Source: Dechloromonas sp. HYN0024 (GTDB taxonomy: Bacteria; Pseudomonadota; Gammaproteobacteria; Burkholderiales; Rhodocyclaceae). From it: DNA of 64,000 nt. A model generated the notes under the pieces. The model ran no database searches. It saw only the letters and a list, made by a program, of their open reading frames with translations, and was not told the DNA's origin. Of the stretch, positions 9,235-21,326 are shown one piece after another. Position 1 is the stretch's first letter. Every line of letters starts with the position of its first letter. The DNA lies in NCBI RefSeq assembly GCF_003441615.1, contig NZ_CP031842.1, forward strand, positions 2,364,001 through 2,428,000, in the 5' to 3' direction. The position numbers and the translations under genes were made by a program.

Positions 9235-10535
9235 AATTTGGCCGCAAATTAGCCCTGTCCGGACTGGCGGTAGCGCTCGCCGCCGGTGCGGCAGTCCGGC
9301 TGAAAGACCAGTCAGCCAGCACCCCGGTCACCATCAACGAACTCTCGGCGATCGCCCTGACCCGGCCAGCCCCGGCCGCACCGGCCGCACCGACCAGGGA
9401 CGCGGGGCTGCCGCTGGTCGTTTCCGACTCCGGTCCGGAAGAGACACTGACCCGCATTTTTGCCGAAATCGAAGGCAATCGCCTGAGCAATGCCCTGCAA
9501 CTGACGGAAAACCTGCTGCGCCAGCATCCGAACTACCGTCTGGCTCACCTGATCAGGGGCGACCTGCTGCTCGCCCGGACCCAGCCGATCCAGACTTTCG
9601 GGGCGCTCAGTGGCGCGCCGGCCGACAAGGTCGCCGACCTGCGCGCCGAGGCCATCGCCCGTCTCACGGCCTATCGCGAGAAGCCGCCGGCTGATTTCGT
9701 ACCGCGCTACCTGCTGCAGATGCAGCCCGACCAGCGCTTCGCCATCGTCGTCGACACCAAACGTTCGCGCCTCTACCTCTACGAAAACGACATCAAAAAT
9801 GGCGGCCAGCCGCGCTTTGTCGCCGACTACTACGTCACACAGGGCAAACTGGGTGCCGAAAAGCTCGTCGAGGGCGACAAGAAAACCCCGGTCGGCGTCT
9901 ATCACGTCACCGCCAATCTGCCCCGCCAAAAACTGGCGGACCTCTACGGCAGCGGCGCTTTCCCGCTCAATTACCCGAACGAATGGGACAAGCGGCAGGG
10001 CCGCAATGGTAGCGGCATCTGGCTGCACGGCACGCCCTCCGACACCTTCTCGCGCCCACCACGCGCCTCCGACGGCTGCGTTGTTCTGACCAATCAGGAT
10101 CTCGACGTCGTCGCCAAGAACCTGCAGGTCGGTCTGACACCAGTCATCATCAGCAACTCGGTCGAATGGCTGTCGCTCGACGACTGGGCCAAGGAGCGCC
10201 GGGAACTGAACCAATCGATCGATGCCTGGCGCGCCGACTGGGAAAGCCGCGATTCAGAACGTTACCTGGGACATTACTCGACGCGCTTCAAAACCGGCGA
10301 TCAAGGTTACGCCGAATTCGCCGCCCAGAAAAAACAGGTCAATGCCAGCAAGGAATGGATCAAGCTGAAGATCGACAATCTTTCCGTCCTGCGCAATCCA
10401 GGCAAGGAAGAAGTCGTCGTCGTCACCTTCGACCAGGATTACCGCAGCAACAACCTCAACAACCAGATGAAAAAACGACAGTACTGGCTGCGTGAAGACG
10501 GCCAGTGGAAAATCATTTACGAAGGAAGCGCCTGA
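9231..10535 (+). CDS. L,D-transpeptidase (YkuD) with C-terminal NTF2-like domain
   Basis: The 434-residue protein is chosen to start at GTG 9231 in a GTGA overlap with the previous stop, with AAGGAAG 9 bases upstream. The N-terminus [18 protein letters not shown] looks like an export signal or membrane anchor. The YkuD catalytic domain lies at about residues 170-300 ([18 protein letters not shown] to [16 protein letters not shown], then ASDGCVVL with the catalytic Cys). A second copy of the domain seen in the preceding protein ends this one (about 325-434, [18 protein letters not shown] to WKIIYEGSA). Family enzymes cross-link or attach proteins to peptidoglycan stems. Confidence 0.87.
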   Translation: MKFGRKLALSGLAVALAAGAAVRLKDQSASTPVTINELSAIALTRPAPAAPAAPTRDAGLPLVVSDSGPEETLTRIFAEIEGNRLSNALQLTENLLRQHPNYRLAHLIRGDLLLARTQPIQTFGALSGAPADKVADLRAEAIARLTAYREKPPADFVPRYLLQMQPDQRFAIVVDTKRSRLYLYENDIKNGGQPRFVADYYVTQGKLGAEKLVEGDKKTPVGVYHVTANLPRQKLADLYGSGAFPLNYPNEWDKRQGRNGSGIWLHGTPSDTFSRPPRASDGCVVLTNQDLDVVAKNLQVGLTPVIISNSVEWLSLDDWAKERRELNQSIDAWRADWESRDSERYLGHYSTRFKTGDQGYAEFAAQKKQVNASKEWIKLKIDNLSVLRNPGKEEVVVVTFDQDYRSNNLNNQMKKRQYWLREDGQWKIIYEGSA

Positions 10536-11107
10536 TGTTCAAGAAAATCTCCCTGCTTGCCACCGGCCTGCTTGCATCGCTCGCCGTATGGGCGGCGCCG
10601 ACCATCGAAATGACCACCAACCTCGGCAAGATCACACTCGAACTCTTCCCCGAAAAAGCGCCGAAAACGGTTGAAATGTTCCTTTACAACGCCAAGCACG
10701 GCTTTTACGAGGCGACCATTTTCCATCGCGTCATTGACGGCTTCATGATCCAGGGTGGCGGTTTCAGCCGGGCCATGGAAGAAAAGAAGACCTTGACCCC
10801 GGCCCTGCAGAACGAAGCCAACAACGGCCTGACCAATGATCGCGGCACCGTCGCCATGGCACGTACGGGTGACCCGCATTCGGCCCGCGTCCAGTTCTTC
10901 ATCAACCTAAAAAACAACGACTTCCTCAACCACCGGACAGCCGCCGACCCGCGCGGCTGGGGCTATGCCGTCTTCGGCAAGGTTACCCAGGGCATGGATG
11001 TCGTCGACAAGATCGCCAAGGTGCCAACCGGCAACGCTGGCTATTACGAAAACGTTCCGACCACGCCGGTGGTCATTCAGAACGTCAAAATCATCTCCGA
11101 AAAATAA
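10535..11107 (+). CDS. Periplasmic cyclophilin-type peptidyl-prolyl isomerase
   Basis: The 190-residue protein starts at ATG 10535, sharing one base with the stop of the transpeptidase (TGATG), with GAAGGAAG upstream. The signal peptide is [20 protein letters not shown]. The cyclophilin core shows [37 protein letters not shown] and WGYAVFGKV. It should catalyse prolyl isomerisation of exported proteins and is PpiA-like. It stands directly before a cytosolic paralogue, and the two share most core motifs. Confidence 0.93.
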   Translation: MFKKISLLATGLLASLAVWAAPTIEMTTNLGKITLELFPEKAPKTVEMFLYNAKHGFYEATIFHRVIDGFMIQGGGFSRAMEEKKTLTPALQNEANNGLTNDRGTVAMARTGDPHSARVQFFINLKNNDFLNHRTAADPRGWGYAVFGKVTQGMDVVDKIAKVPTGNAGYYENVPTTPVVIQNVKIISEK

Positions 11108-11117
11108 GGATTACCCA

Positions 11118-11609
11118 ATGATCAAGCTCACCACCAACCACGGTGTCATCACCCTCAACCTGGACGCCGAAAAGGCCCCGAAGACCGTTGCCAACTTCAT
11201 TTCCTACGTTGAAGCCGGTCACTACAACAACACCATCTTCCACCGTGTCATCAAGAACTTCATGATCCAGGGTGGCGGCATGGAACCGGGCATGAACCAG
11301 AAGCCGTGCCAGGCCCCGATCGAGAACGAAGCCGCCAACGGCCTCAAGAACAAGCGCGGCACTATCGCCATGGCCCGCACCGGTGACCCGCACTCGGCCA
11401 CCGCCCAGTTCTTCATCAATACCGTGGACAACGATTTCCTCGACTTCAAGTCGCCGTCCGGTCAGGGCTGGGGCTACTGCGTCTTCGGCGAAGTCGTTGA
11501 AGGCCTGGATGTGGTCGACAAGATCCGCGCCGTTGCCACCGGCAACAAGGGCTTCCATCAGGATGTGCCGAAAGAAGACGTGATCATCGAGAAGGCCGAG
11601 ATCGTTTGA
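11118..11609 (+). CDS. ppiB: Cytoplasmic cyclophilin-type peptidyl-prolyl isomerase B
   Basis: The 163-residue protein has no signal peptide and begins [16 protein letters not shown]. Core motifs are [37 protein letters not shown] and [19 protein letters not shown]. It lies 10 bases after the periplasmic paralogue, and the pair looks like an old tandem duplication. AAGGATTACCCA precedes the ATG. Its last codons overlap the lpxH start. Confidence 0.96.
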   Translation: MIKLTTNHGVITLNLDAEKAPKTVANFISYVEAGHYNNTIFHRVIKNFMIQGGGMEPGMNQKPCQAPIENEAANGLKNKRGTIAMARTGDPHSATAQFFINTVDNDFLDFKSPSGQGWGYCVFGEVVEGLDVVDKIRAVATGNKGFHQDVPKEDVIIEKAEIV

Positions 11610-12323
11610 TCTTCTTCATCTCCGATCTGCACCTGTCGCCCCGGTCACCCGGGGCGACTCGTTTGTTCCTGCGCTTTCTGGCTGGCCGTGCCCGGCAAGC
11701 CGAGGCGCTGTACATTCTCGGCGATCTCTTCGAGGTCTGGGTTGGCGACGACATCAACGACCCCTACGCGGCGCAGATCACGGCAGCCCTGCGGGAAGCC
11801 AGCCAAGCCGGCCTGAAAATCTGCTTCATGCATGGCAACCGCGACTTTGCCATCGGCGAGCAGTTCGCCACGGCGGCGGGCATTTCGCTCCTACCCGACC
11901 CCTACGAACTGGTCCTGCCCGAATGGTCTTTCGTGCTCGCCCACGGCGATGCGCTATGCCTCGACGACCACGCCTACATGACCTATCGCGCCAAGGTGCG
12001 CGACCCCGAATGGCAGCGAAAAATGCGCGCCAAACCACGCTTTCTGCGCAGCCTCCTTGGTCGTTACATCCGCTGGCGCAGTGCCCGCCGCAAGCGTGAC
12101 CAGGCCTATGTTTACGCCGACCTCAATGGTCCGGCCACCGACGACTTCCTGCGCGAACACGGCTACGCCACCTTCATCCACGGCCATACCCACCGTCCGG
12201 AAAAGCACGACCATATCGTCGACGGTATCCACGTCGAACGCTGGGTACTCGCCGACTGGCACGAAACACACGGCGAAGCACTACGCTGGGATGGCGAGGC
12301 ACTGAGTCGCGAAGCCGTCACCC

Positions 12324-12334
<11 letters not shown>
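11606..12334 (+). CDS. lpxH: UDP-2,3-diacylglucosamine diphosphatase
   Basis: The 242-residue metallophosphoesterase makes lipid X from UDP-2,3-diacylglucosamine in lipid A synthesis, at the inner face of the cytoplasmic membrane. Metal-binding motifs are [35 protein letters not shown] and HGHTHRP. The start is TTG in a TTGA overlap with the ppiB stop, which implies translational coupling. The ppiB-lpxH order is common in beta- and gammaproteobacteria. Confidence 0.95.
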
Positions 12335-14180
<1,846 letters not shown>

Positions 14181-14181
14181 G

Positions 14182-14808
14182 ATGGAAGCCCGCAAACTTT
14201 TAAACGCCTCACTCGCCGGTATCGTCATCGCCGCCCTCATCATTTCGGGCCTCGCCCCATTCGACCGGGCGACCTGGATCATGGAAGTGGCACCTGTGCT
14301 CATCGCCTTGCCGCTGATGGTTGCCACCCGCAAGAGCTATCCGCTGACCACCCTGCTCACCGTACTGATCGCTGCCCACATGCTGGTTCTGATCGCCGGC
14401 GGTGCCTATTCGTATGCCCGCGTGCCGTTCGGCTTCTGGATGCAGGAGGTGCTCGGCACAACGCGCAACCCCTACGACAAGCTCGGCCACTTCATGCAGG
14501 GCTTTGTCCCGGCACTGGTCGCCCGGGAAATTCTGATCCGTGGCGGGCATGTCGTCGGCCGAAGAATGACCGGCTTCCTGTGCATCTGCATCGCCATGGC
14601 CATCAGTGCCAGCTACGAACTGATCGAATGGGCGGCCGCTGTCAGCCTGGGTCAGGGTGCCGACGAATTCCTCGGCACCCAGGGTGATCCCTGGGATACG
14701 CAGTCCGACATGTTCATGGCCTTGCTTGGGTCGACCTCGGCCATGGCCCTGCTCGCTGGCTGGCACGACCGGCAGCTCAACCGCCTGCCGGCACACCCAG
14801 CTCCCTGA
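14182..14808 (+). CDS. DUF2238 (YjdF-type) inner membrane protein
   Basis: The 208-residue protein starts one base after the recQ stop. It has about five hydrophobic helices. It carries the family signatures NPYDKLGHFMQGF, SASYELIEWAAA and GTQGDPWDTQSDMFMALLG. The conserved polar residues next to membrane segments suggest an enzyme or transporter core, but no function is established. Its stop codon abuts the stop of the convergent acyl-CoA ligase with no gap (TGATCA). Confidence 0.85.
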   Translation: MEARKLLNASLAGIVIAALIISGLAPFDRATWIMEVAPVLIALPLMVATRKSYPLTTLLTVLIAAHMLVLIAGGAYSYARVPFGFWMQEVLGTTRNPYDKLGHFMQGFVPALVAREILIRGGHVVGRRMTGFLCICIAMAISASYELIEWAAAVSLGQGADEFLGTQGDPWDTQSDMFMALLGSTSAMALLAGWHDRQLNRLPAHPAP

Positions 14809-16467
14809 TCACATGCGCAGCGCGGCCGGATCGGCCCGCATCAGGCGCTTGTTCATCTTGCCGACGCTGGTCTTGACCAGCGTCTTGACGAAACTGACCT
14901 GCAATAGCACACCATAGCGCGACACACCGGCCGCCTCGATGGCGTGGGCGGCATAGTTACGCAGGGCATGCTCGGTAACCTGCTCGACAAAATCCGGCTT
15001 CAGCAAGACCAGCGCCAAGGGGCGCTCACCCCACTTATCGTCGGGAATGCCGATCACTGCCACTTCGCTGACCGCCTCATGTTTGGCAATGATGTCTTCC
15101 AGTTGCAGCGAGGACGTCCATTCGCCACCGGTCTTGATGACATCCTTGATCCGGTCAGTCACCTTGAGGTAGCCGGCCGGGTTGATGTTGCCGATGTCGG
15201 CGGTATGCAGATAGCCACCCGCCCACAGGTCTTCGGAAGCTTCCGGGGCAGCGACATAGCCCTGGGTCAACCACGGGGCGCGCACCACCACTTCGCCGGT
15301 CGCCTTGCCGTCGTGGGCAACCTCGACCATCTCCGGATCGACAATGCGCAGATCGACGAGTGGCAAGGGACGGCCAGTCTTGGCCCGGATCACCGCCTGC
15401 TCTTCCAGCGACAGCTTGAGATCGGCACTGTCGAGATGGGCAAGACTGAGCACCGGGCAGGTTTCCGACATGCCGTAGCCAGTGAACAGGTCCATGCCGC
15501 GTTTCTGGGCCGAAATCGCCATGGCTTCAGGCATCGCCGCACCGCCAATGAGGATTTTAAGGCCGCTGAAATCGGTCGTTTTGGCCGCCGGATGGCTGAG
15601 AATCATGTGCAGGATGGTCGGCACACAATGCGAAAAGCTGACCCCCTCCTCGCTGATCAGCCGGCAGATCACGTCCGGCTGATAGCGGCCGGGATAGACC
15701 TGCTTGACGCCCAGCATCGTTGCCAGATACGGGAAGCCCCAGGCATGGACATGGAACATCGGCGTCATCGGCATATACACATCCTCGCGATGGATATGCC
15801 CCTGCGCGTTGGCCCCGCCGAGCGCCGCAGCGCAGCCGAGGGTATGCAGGACAAGCTGGCGATGACTGAAATAGACGCCCTTCGGATTGCCGGTCGTGCC
15901 GGTCGTGTAGAAGGTTGTCGCTTGCGCATTCTCGTCAAAATCGGGGAATGCGAAGTCGGCTGAGGCATCGGCCAGCATCGCTTCGTATTCGGCGGCCATG
16001 TGCACCGGTGCAGGCGGCATTGCCGTCTCGTCGGAGAAGAGAATGAATGTCTTGACCGTCTCCAGCCCACCGGCGATCTGCGCCAGAATCGGGAAAAATT
16101 CGCTATTAACCAGCAGGACATCGGCTCTGGCATGGTTCAGCGTATAAAGAATCTGTTCCGGACTGAGGCGGACATTCACTGTCTGGAGGATCGCCCCCAT
16201 CATCGGCACGGCAAAGAAGCATTCGAGATAACGATGACTGTCCCAGTCCATCATCGCCACCGTCTGCCCGGACTCAACGCCAAGGCCGTTCAGACCATTG
16301 GCCAGCCGGCCGATACGCTCGTTCAGGGTGCGGTAGTTGTAGCGCAGCTTGCCCTGATAGGTGATTTCCTGATCCGGCGCGATGGCCAGTGGCGTGAGCA
16401 GCAATTGCTTGATCAGCAGTGGATAGGCGTAGGCCGAGGCCGTGGACTGGATAAGTTTGACCGCCAT
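14809..16467 (-). CDS. Acyl-CoA synthetase (AMP-binding, medium/long-chain fatty acid or DmdB-like)
   Basis: The 552-residue ANL-superfamily enzyme activates a carboxylic acid to its CoA thioester via an acyl-adenylate. The P-loop motif is TFYTTGTTGNPKGVYFSHRQ, the A5 motif is LFTGYGMSETCP, and the C-terminal motif GYLKVTDRIKDVIKTGGEW holds the hinge. The N-terminus (LLTPLAIAPDQEITYQGKLR) resembles the (methylthio)propionyl-CoA / medium-chain ligase branch. Substrate cannot be fixed from sequence. It is a single-gene unit converging on the recQ series. Confidence 0.88.
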   Translation of the reverse strand: MAVKLIQSTASAYAYPLLIKQLLLTPLAIAPDQEITYQGKLRYNYRTLNERIGRLANGLNGLGVESGQTVAMMDWDSHRYLECFFAVPMMGAILQTVNVRLSPEQILYTLNHARADVLLVNSEFFPILAQIAGGLETVKTFILFSDETAMPPAPVHMAAEYEAMLADASADFAFPDFDENAQATTFYTTGTTGNPKGVYFSHRQLVLHTLGCAAALGGANAQGHIHREDVYMPMTPMFHVHAWGFPYLATMLGVKQVYPGRYQPDVICRLISEEGVSFSHCVPTILHMILSHPAAKTTDFSGLKILIGGAAMPEAMAISAQKRGMDLFTGYGMSETCPVLSLAHLDSADLKLSLEEQAVIRAKTGRPLPLVDLRIVDPEMVEVAHDGKATGEVVVRAPWLTQGYVAAPEASEDLWAGGYLHTADIGNINPAGYLKVTDRIKDVIKTGGEWTSSLQLEDIIAKHEAVSEVAVIGIPDDKWGERPLALVLLKPDFVEQVTEHALRNYAAHAIEAAGVSRYGVLLQVSFVKTLVKTSVGKMNKRLMRADPAALRM

Positions 16468-16577
16468 GTCTGAATCTCCCTGTTCTATCGTTTTTCTGGC
16501 TGGCTGATGCCGCCCTCAGGGAGAATTTTACTCGCCGCAACTTTCAGCGGCTGCGCTCAACAGCAAAAATTGGGGCG

Positions 16578-17654
16578 CTAGTGCAGGTGCTGTTCAGCCA
16601 CCGCAGCCAATTCCGACGACAAGGTGTTGGTTGCCACGGCCCGGCGCAGCGCTTCTTTCGCTTCCGTCAGCCGGCCATCCGCTTCCAGCGCCAGACCAAG
16701 CCCCAGCCACCAGCGACCTTCACCCGGCGACAGGCGGGCGGCCCGCTGGTAATGGGTGACGGCCGCCTTGTTGGCCCCCAGACGGGTCTTCAGATGGCCC
16801 TGAAAGCCGGCAAAGTCAGCGTTAGCTTCGGCGTATGACTGCGACGCAGCCAGGGTACGATCTGCCGCCGTCAAATCATTCTGTTCAAGCTGCAGACGGG
16901 CCAGCGACATTGCCCAGCCAGTCTGGCCGGGTTGCAGCTCAAGTCCCTCGCGCAAGACGCTGATCGCTTCATCGTTCTTGCGCATTTCAAGGAGTTGGCG
17001 CAGCAGCATCTGCCGCGCCAGCACGTAGGTCGGGTCTTGCTTGAGGGCGGCGCGGAAGCCTTCTATGGCCTCAACACTACGTCCGGAAGCCAGGGCGTTT
17101 TCCGCCTTGCGGTATTCGCCGTCGGCACGGTCGCGCGGCGTCGTCAGGACCGCACTCTTTTCGATCTTGACCGGACCGGTCGGCGCGGCCTGCGGCGTCA
17201 CCGACGCAACGGGCGCAGCGTCCGGCTTTGGCCGGACAGCCGGCACGACAGGATCGGGCACAGCCAGAATAGTGGCGGCCTGCAGGACCGGGGCGACGGC
17301 CTGCACCGGTTCGCTGGCCGGAACGGGCTTATCGACCACCGGCGGCAATTGTGCGGGCGCAGCGGCCGGCACCAGCGTTGGCGGAGCAACCAGCGCCGGG
17401 GTGGGGCTGACTGCGGCTTGAGGTGCTGGCGCAGGGGCCGGCGGGGTGCCGGAACCGGGCAACAGCGTCCCGTTGGCGAGGAGGACAGCCACACCCAGCA
17501 AGGGGACGCCAACCAGCAGAACCGGCTTGACCCAGCGCCCGGTGTCGGCCGGAGCCGCGGGCAGTGAACGAATTTCGCGCTGCAGGCTTTGCCGGGCCGG
17601 ATCATCGGGGCGTTTGGCCTCGATATTGCGCAGCATGTCGTTGATCAGGCTCAT
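16578..17654 (-). CDS. mshN: MSHA pilus biogenesis protein MshN (TPR)
   Basis: The 358-residue protein begins MSLINDMLRNIEAKRPDD, the characteristic MshN/GspA-partner opening. A single membrane helix (WVKPVLLVGVPLLGVAVLLA) follows at about residues 41-60. A Pro/Ala-rich periplasmic linker leads to TPR repeats (about 180-355, for example GEYRKAENALASGRSVEAIE). It begins one base after mshM and is last in the locus. A weak GCCGC/GCGGC stem lies beyond the stop. Confidence 0.88.
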   Translation of the reverse strand: MSLINDMLRNIEAKRPDDPARQSLQREIRSLPAAPADTGRWVKPVLLVGVPLLGVAVLLANGTLLPGSGTPPAPAPAPQAAVSPTPALVAPPTLVPAAAPAQLPPVVDKPVPASEPVQAVAPVLQAATILAVPDPVVPAVRPKPDAAPVASVTPQAAPTGPVKIEKSAVLTTPRDRADGEYRKAENALASGRSVEAIEGFRAALKQDPTYVLARQMLLRQLLEMRKNDEAISVLREGLELQPGQTGWAMSLARLQLEQNDLTAADRTLAASQSYAEANADFAGFQGHLKTRLGANKAAVTHYQRAARLSPGEGRWWLGLGLALEADGRLTEAKEALRRAVATNTLSSELAAVAEQHLH

Positions 17655-17655
17655 A

Positions 17656-18483
17656 TCACCACCATCCGGCCGAAGCCGCGCCTTCGGTATCAGCCGCCGC
17701 CCGACGAACGTGGATCGGCTTTACCGCGTGTTCACCTTCCCCAAAAACCGACAGCAGCGATTTATGGGCCAGAATATTGAGCAGGCGCGGCGTGCCGCGG
17801 CTGGCTTTGTGCAGGCAGCGAACGGCCGCCGAACCGAACAATTCGCTGCCGCGATAGCCGGCAACGCGCAAGCGATGCGCCAGGTAATTGGCCACCTCTT
17901 CACGAACCAGACCCTTGATCCGGTAATGAAAGGCAATGCGCTGCAGCAACTGGCGAACCGATTGGTCGGCCAGTTTGCGATCCAGTTCCGGCTGACCGAA
18001 CAAGATGATCTGCAGCAACTTGCGTTTTTCCGTTTCAAGATTCGACAGCAAACGCAGCGATTCGAGCGTCTCCAGCGGCATGGCCTGCGCCTCGTCGATG
18101 CAGACAACCACCTGACGGTCGGCGGCGGCGTGTTCCAGCAGCGCCCGGTTGATGCTTTGCAGCAGGTGATAGTCGTCGCTGTCGGGGCTGACTTCCAGCC
18201 CCAGTTCCTCGGCCAGTGCCAGTTGCAGGGTGCGCGGTGCGAGATAGGGATTGGGCAGGTAGGCCGAGACGCTGCCTTCCGGCAACGCCTGCAGCAAACG
18301 ACGGCAGAGCAGGGTCTTGCCGGTACCGACTTCACCGGTAATCTTGATGAAACCTTCGCCGCTAGCGAGGGCGATCAGCAGCGTATTCAAGGCTTCCTGA
18401 TGACTGCGGGTAATCACCGTATAGCTGGTATCCGGCGTAATACCGAAGGGCAGTTCAGTCAGGCCGAAATGATCGAGATACAA
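17656..18483 (-). CDS. mshM: MSHA pilus biogenesis ATPase MshM (ExeA-like)
   Basis: The 275-residue AAA ATPase opens MYLDHFGLTELPFGITPDT, as in ExeA/GspA proteins. Walker A is ITGEVGTGKTLLCRRLL and Walker B is VVVCIDEAQAMP. By analogy with ExeAB, it should work with MshN to place the secretin MshL in the cell wall and outer membrane. It lies between mshL (22-base gap) and mshN (1-base gap). Confidence 0.93.
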   Translation of the reverse strand: MYLDHFGLTELPFGITPDTSYTVITRSHQEALNTLLIALASGEGFIKITGEVGTGKTLLCRRLLQALPEGSVSAYLPNPYLAPRTLQLALAEELGLEVSPDSDDYHLLQSINRALLEHAAADRQVVVCIDEAQAMPLETLESLRLLSNLETEKRKLLQIILFGQPELDRKLADQSVRQLLQRIAFHYRIKGLVREEVANYLAHRLRVAGYRGSELFGSAAVRCLHKASRGTPRLLNILAHKSLLSVFGEGEHAVKPIHVRRAAADTEGAASAGWW

Positions 18484-18505
18484 CGCTAGTTGCCTCCGTT
18501 ACGGC

Positions 18506-20263
18506 TCATTGCCACTGGAGATGGCGCGGCTGACGCGGATCCATGCTTTGAATTCGTTCCTGACTTTCGAGCGACGCGTCGCGCCATGAGCTTTCACCGC
18601 GAATGATGGTCGAGCGCATGAGGATAACCAGTTCGCGTTTCCGGTTCGAAACGCTCTTCTGGCCGAACAGCGAACCGACACCCGGTACGGCGCTCACCCC
18701 CGGCAGGCCATAACGCCCGGTGCTCTGCTCCTGTTTCATCAGACCGCCGATGGCGACAATGCTGCCATCCTGAACGCGGACGATGCTGTCGGTTTCATTA
18801 ACTGTACTGGAGGCCAGCGGCATCGAATAGGATTTTCCACCCACTGTCAGATTCTTGACCTTTTCCTGAACATCGCTGACCGAGGGATGGACATGCAGGA
18901 TGATGTTGCCGTCGTCGTCGATCTGCGGCGTTACATCGAGGGCAATGCCCGAGAAGAACGGTTGCAGGGTGATCGTCGGATCGGTCTGGGTGGCCGTTGT
19001 GGTATTGGTTGCCGTGGTCGACGAGCCGCCGGTAATGCCGGTCACGAAATAGTCGTCGGTACCGACCTTGAGCACAGCCTTCTGGTTATTGGTCGTCGCG
19101 ATGCGCGGGCTGGACAGCACCTGGACATCGCCCTGGCCTTCAAGGAAGGAGAGCAGTGCCGAGAAGTTACTGGCCTGGAAGGCCAGTCCGAAAAAGCCCT
19201 GACCCGATGAGGAGGTTCCCATCGCCCCATTGTTACCCGGCAGGGCCGCGATGGATGTGCCAACCGAGGTTCCCGCCGAAATCCCGGTGGCCGAGGCGCC
19301 AATAGCCCCGGTTCCGGCCAGTGTCGCGCCGGGTGAGAGCACGCCGAGGGCGAAACGGTCGGCGATGCCGCCGAACTGGCTCCAGTTGATACCGGTCTGG
19401 TAAGAGTCGTTGAGCGAGACTTCGATGATCTTGGCTTCGAGCATGACCTGACGCTCAACCACCAGCTGGGTGGCCTTGAGATAGTCGTCTACCGCCCGCA
19501 ATTCACCCGGAGTCGCCTTGACCAGCACGACGCCAGAGCTATTGTTGATGATGATGCTGCGCCCGTCCTGAGTGCCGACAATAGCGGTCAGCGCAGCGCC
19601 CAGATCTTTCCAGAAGTCGTAATCCGATGAGGTCTGCACCCGCGTGCTATCGCCAGCCCGATTCTGCGGCGACGCACCGCTACCGACCGGATTGCTCGCC
19701 CCCGGCTGGCCAGTGGCACCGGTACCGGACGATGGGGTAGTGGTTGACGGCGAACTGCTGGTCACCCGCATGTCACTCATGCCCTGGCGGCGACTGGCCA
19801 GGTAATTGATCTTGAAAATGCGGGTCTGGATGGTATTCGGCTGGACAGTGATGCGGTTGCCCTGAATCCGGTAATCGTAGCCATAGATGTCGCGCAGGGT
19901 GTCGAGTGCCTCGCGCACCGTGGTGTTCTTGAGGTTGAGGCTGACCGTACCGGACAATTCGGGTGGGAACAGCATGCTGTACGACGTGCCGGACACCAGC
20001 GCATTGAGCACCTGTGTCACTGGCGCATTATTGACGGCCAGATTGAAGCGCGGCTCTGGCTTGGTCGTCTTCGGCTGCTCGAGTTGCAGCGGCGGCACCA
20101 TGGCCTGGCCGACGATGTCGCCCTGCGAACGCTTCGCCTTGCTGGCTGCTGCTGCGCCTAGCTCCTTGTCAGCCTGCTCGAAGGCATCAGCCCGACGTGC
20201 ATATTGATTGCTGCACGCATTCAGCAGCAGCGCCGACATTGCGACTATCAAGATCTTGCTCAT
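18506..20263 (-). CDS. mshL: MSHA pilus secretin MshL
   Basis: The 585-residue protein is an outer-membrane lipoprotein secretin that forms the pilus exit pore. The signal MSKILIVAMSALLLNAC ends in a lipobox. An STN-type N domain (about 85-160, FPPELSGTVSLNLKNTTVRE) follows. A Ser/Gly-rich spacer precedes the secretin core, with VERQVMLEAKIIEVSLNDSY, VQVLSSPRIATTNNQKA and the C-terminal RELVILMRSTIIR. It overlaps mshK by 4 bases (ATGA). Confidence 0.95.
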   Translation of the reverse strand: MSKILIVAMSALLLNACSNQYARRADAFEQADKELGAAAASKAKRSQGDIVGQAMVPPLQLEQPKTTKPEPRFNLAVNNAPVTQVLNALVSGTSYSMLFPPELSGTVSLNLKNTTVREALDTLRDIYGYDYRIQGNRITVQPNTIQTRIFKINYLASRRQGMSDMRVTSSSPSTTTPSSGTGATGQPGASNPVGSGASPQNRAGDSTRVQTSSDYDFWKDLGAALTAIVGTQDGRSIIINNSSGVVLVKATPGELRAVDDYLKATQLVVERQVMLEAKIIEVSLNDSYQTGINWSQFGGIADRFALGVLSPGATLAGTGAIGASATGISAGTSVGTSIAALPGNNGAMGTSSSGQGFFGLAFQASNFSALLSFLEGQGDVQVLSSPRIATTNNQKAVLKVGTDDYFVTGITGGSSTTATNTTTATQTDPTITLQPFFSGIALDVTPQIDDDGNIILHVHPSVSDVQEKVKNLTVGGKSYSMPLASSTVNETDSIVRVQDGSIVAIGGLMKQEQSTGRYGLPGVSAVPGVGSLFGQKSVSNRKRELVILMRSTIIRGESSWRDASLESQERIQSMDPRQPRHLQWQ

Positions 20264-20643
20264 GGCGAACCCTTCACTGTCCCGGATTTCCCCTTCTTTC
20301 GGGGTTTGGGCGTAACTATCATCTGTTTTTCAACGTCGGGAGTCAGGAAAAGATGCGTCACCCCATCTGCCCCCTTCAACACTGCTTCGCGCTCGGTCAG
20401 GCGGACCAGTGTGGCCTCGCCAACACGCCCCCCCAACGCCACCGTCTGACCACCGATCACGGCAACCGGCCGACGCCCCTGAGCAATCAGGACCGACTGA
20501 AGACGGAATGTTCCGCCCCCTTCTTCTCCCGGCTTTGCCTCGTCGACCGGCATCAGCCAGGTCGCCGGCGGTCGCGTCGGATCAGCCGACTGGGCCAGTA
20601 GCGGGCCACTGACGGCAAGCAGGGCAAGGGCGATCAGCCTCAT
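20260..20643 (-). CDS. mshK: MSHA pilus biogenesis protein MshK
   Basis: The 127-residue protein starts at ATG 20643 within the mshJ stop (ATGA overlap). Its signal peptide is MRLIALALLAVSGPLLA. The mature part begins QSADPTRPP and includes FRLQSVLIAQGRRPVAVIGG and a basic tail. This is the PilP/MshK pattern of a periplasmic protein linking the inner-membrane platform to the secretin. It overlaps mshL by 4 bases. Confidence 0.85.
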   Translation of the reverse strand: MRLIALALLAVSGPLLAQSADPTRPPATWLMPVDEAKPGEEGGGTFRLQSVLIAQGRRPVAVIGGQTVALGGRVGEATLVRLTEREAVLKGADGVTHLFLTPDVEKQMIVTPKPRKKGKSGTVKGSP

Positions 20644-21326
20644 AGGGTCAACCATGTTTTGTCTGGACTCAGGGTATACACCGTCAGGGTCATTTCAGCC
20701 CGCGGATAATCGACAACACGATAGCTCAGTTGTCCCCACAGCAGGCGTTTCTGCAATTTTTCGAGCTGGGCGAGATAGGCCTGTAGCTGGCCGTAGTTGC
20801 CTTCCAGGCGAATTTCCACACCGTGCCGGTAGAGATCGAAAGCGCGCTCGACCGGCTTGCTACCAGCTTCGCTGGCCGGCGCCTTCTGGCTCAGCACGCT
20901 TTGCGGCGCGAGGGTCTTGAGGCTAACCAGGCGCAGCCCGGCATGACGGGCCAGCAAGCCTTCAAGCAGGCCATTCATGTCCTGTGGCCGGACCAGTGCG
21001 GTCCCGACCGTCAGCAATTGCTCATCAAGCTGGTTGCGTTGCGCATTGACGGCGGCCAGTTCGGCTTTCTTGGCGGCATCGGGATCAACGTTCAACTGTT
21101 GCTGCATGGTAACAACCTGAGCCTGCAGGGTATCGAGCGCCGCGCCATCGGCGGCAATGCTGGCCTGCAGCGCCTTACTGCGCGCCGCTTGCGGCTCAAG
21201 CACGAGGGCATTGGCGATCAGCAGCGGGCCGAGAACCAGCGCCAGAGCGACCATGACCTGCTCTCGCCGGGACAGGGCCGCATATTTGCCGCAGATCACC
21301 TTCCATTGCTGGCGCAGCCCGTTCAT
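20640..21326 (-). CDS. mshJ: MSHA pilus biogenesis protein MshJ (PilO-like)
   Basis: The 228-residue protein has a short cytoplasmic part, one membrane helix (about 25-43, VMVALALVLGPLLIANALV), a coiled coil, and a small periplasmic ferredoxin-like domain (VEIRLEGNYGQLQAYLAQLE). It corresponds to GspM/PilO subunits of the inner-membrane platform. It overlaps its neighbours by 4 bases at each end. Confidence 0.87.
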   Translation of the reverse strand: MNGLRQQWKVICGKYAALSRREQVMVALALVLGPLLIANALVLEPQAARSKALQASIAADGAALDTLQAQVVTMQQQLNVDPDAAKKAELAAVNAQRNQLDEQLLTVGTALVRPQDMNGLLEGLLARHAGLRLVSLKTLAPQSVLSQKAPASEAGSKPVERAFDLYRHGVEIRLEGNYGQLQAYLAQLEKLQKRLLWGQLSYRVVDYPRAEMTLTVYTLSPDKTWLTL

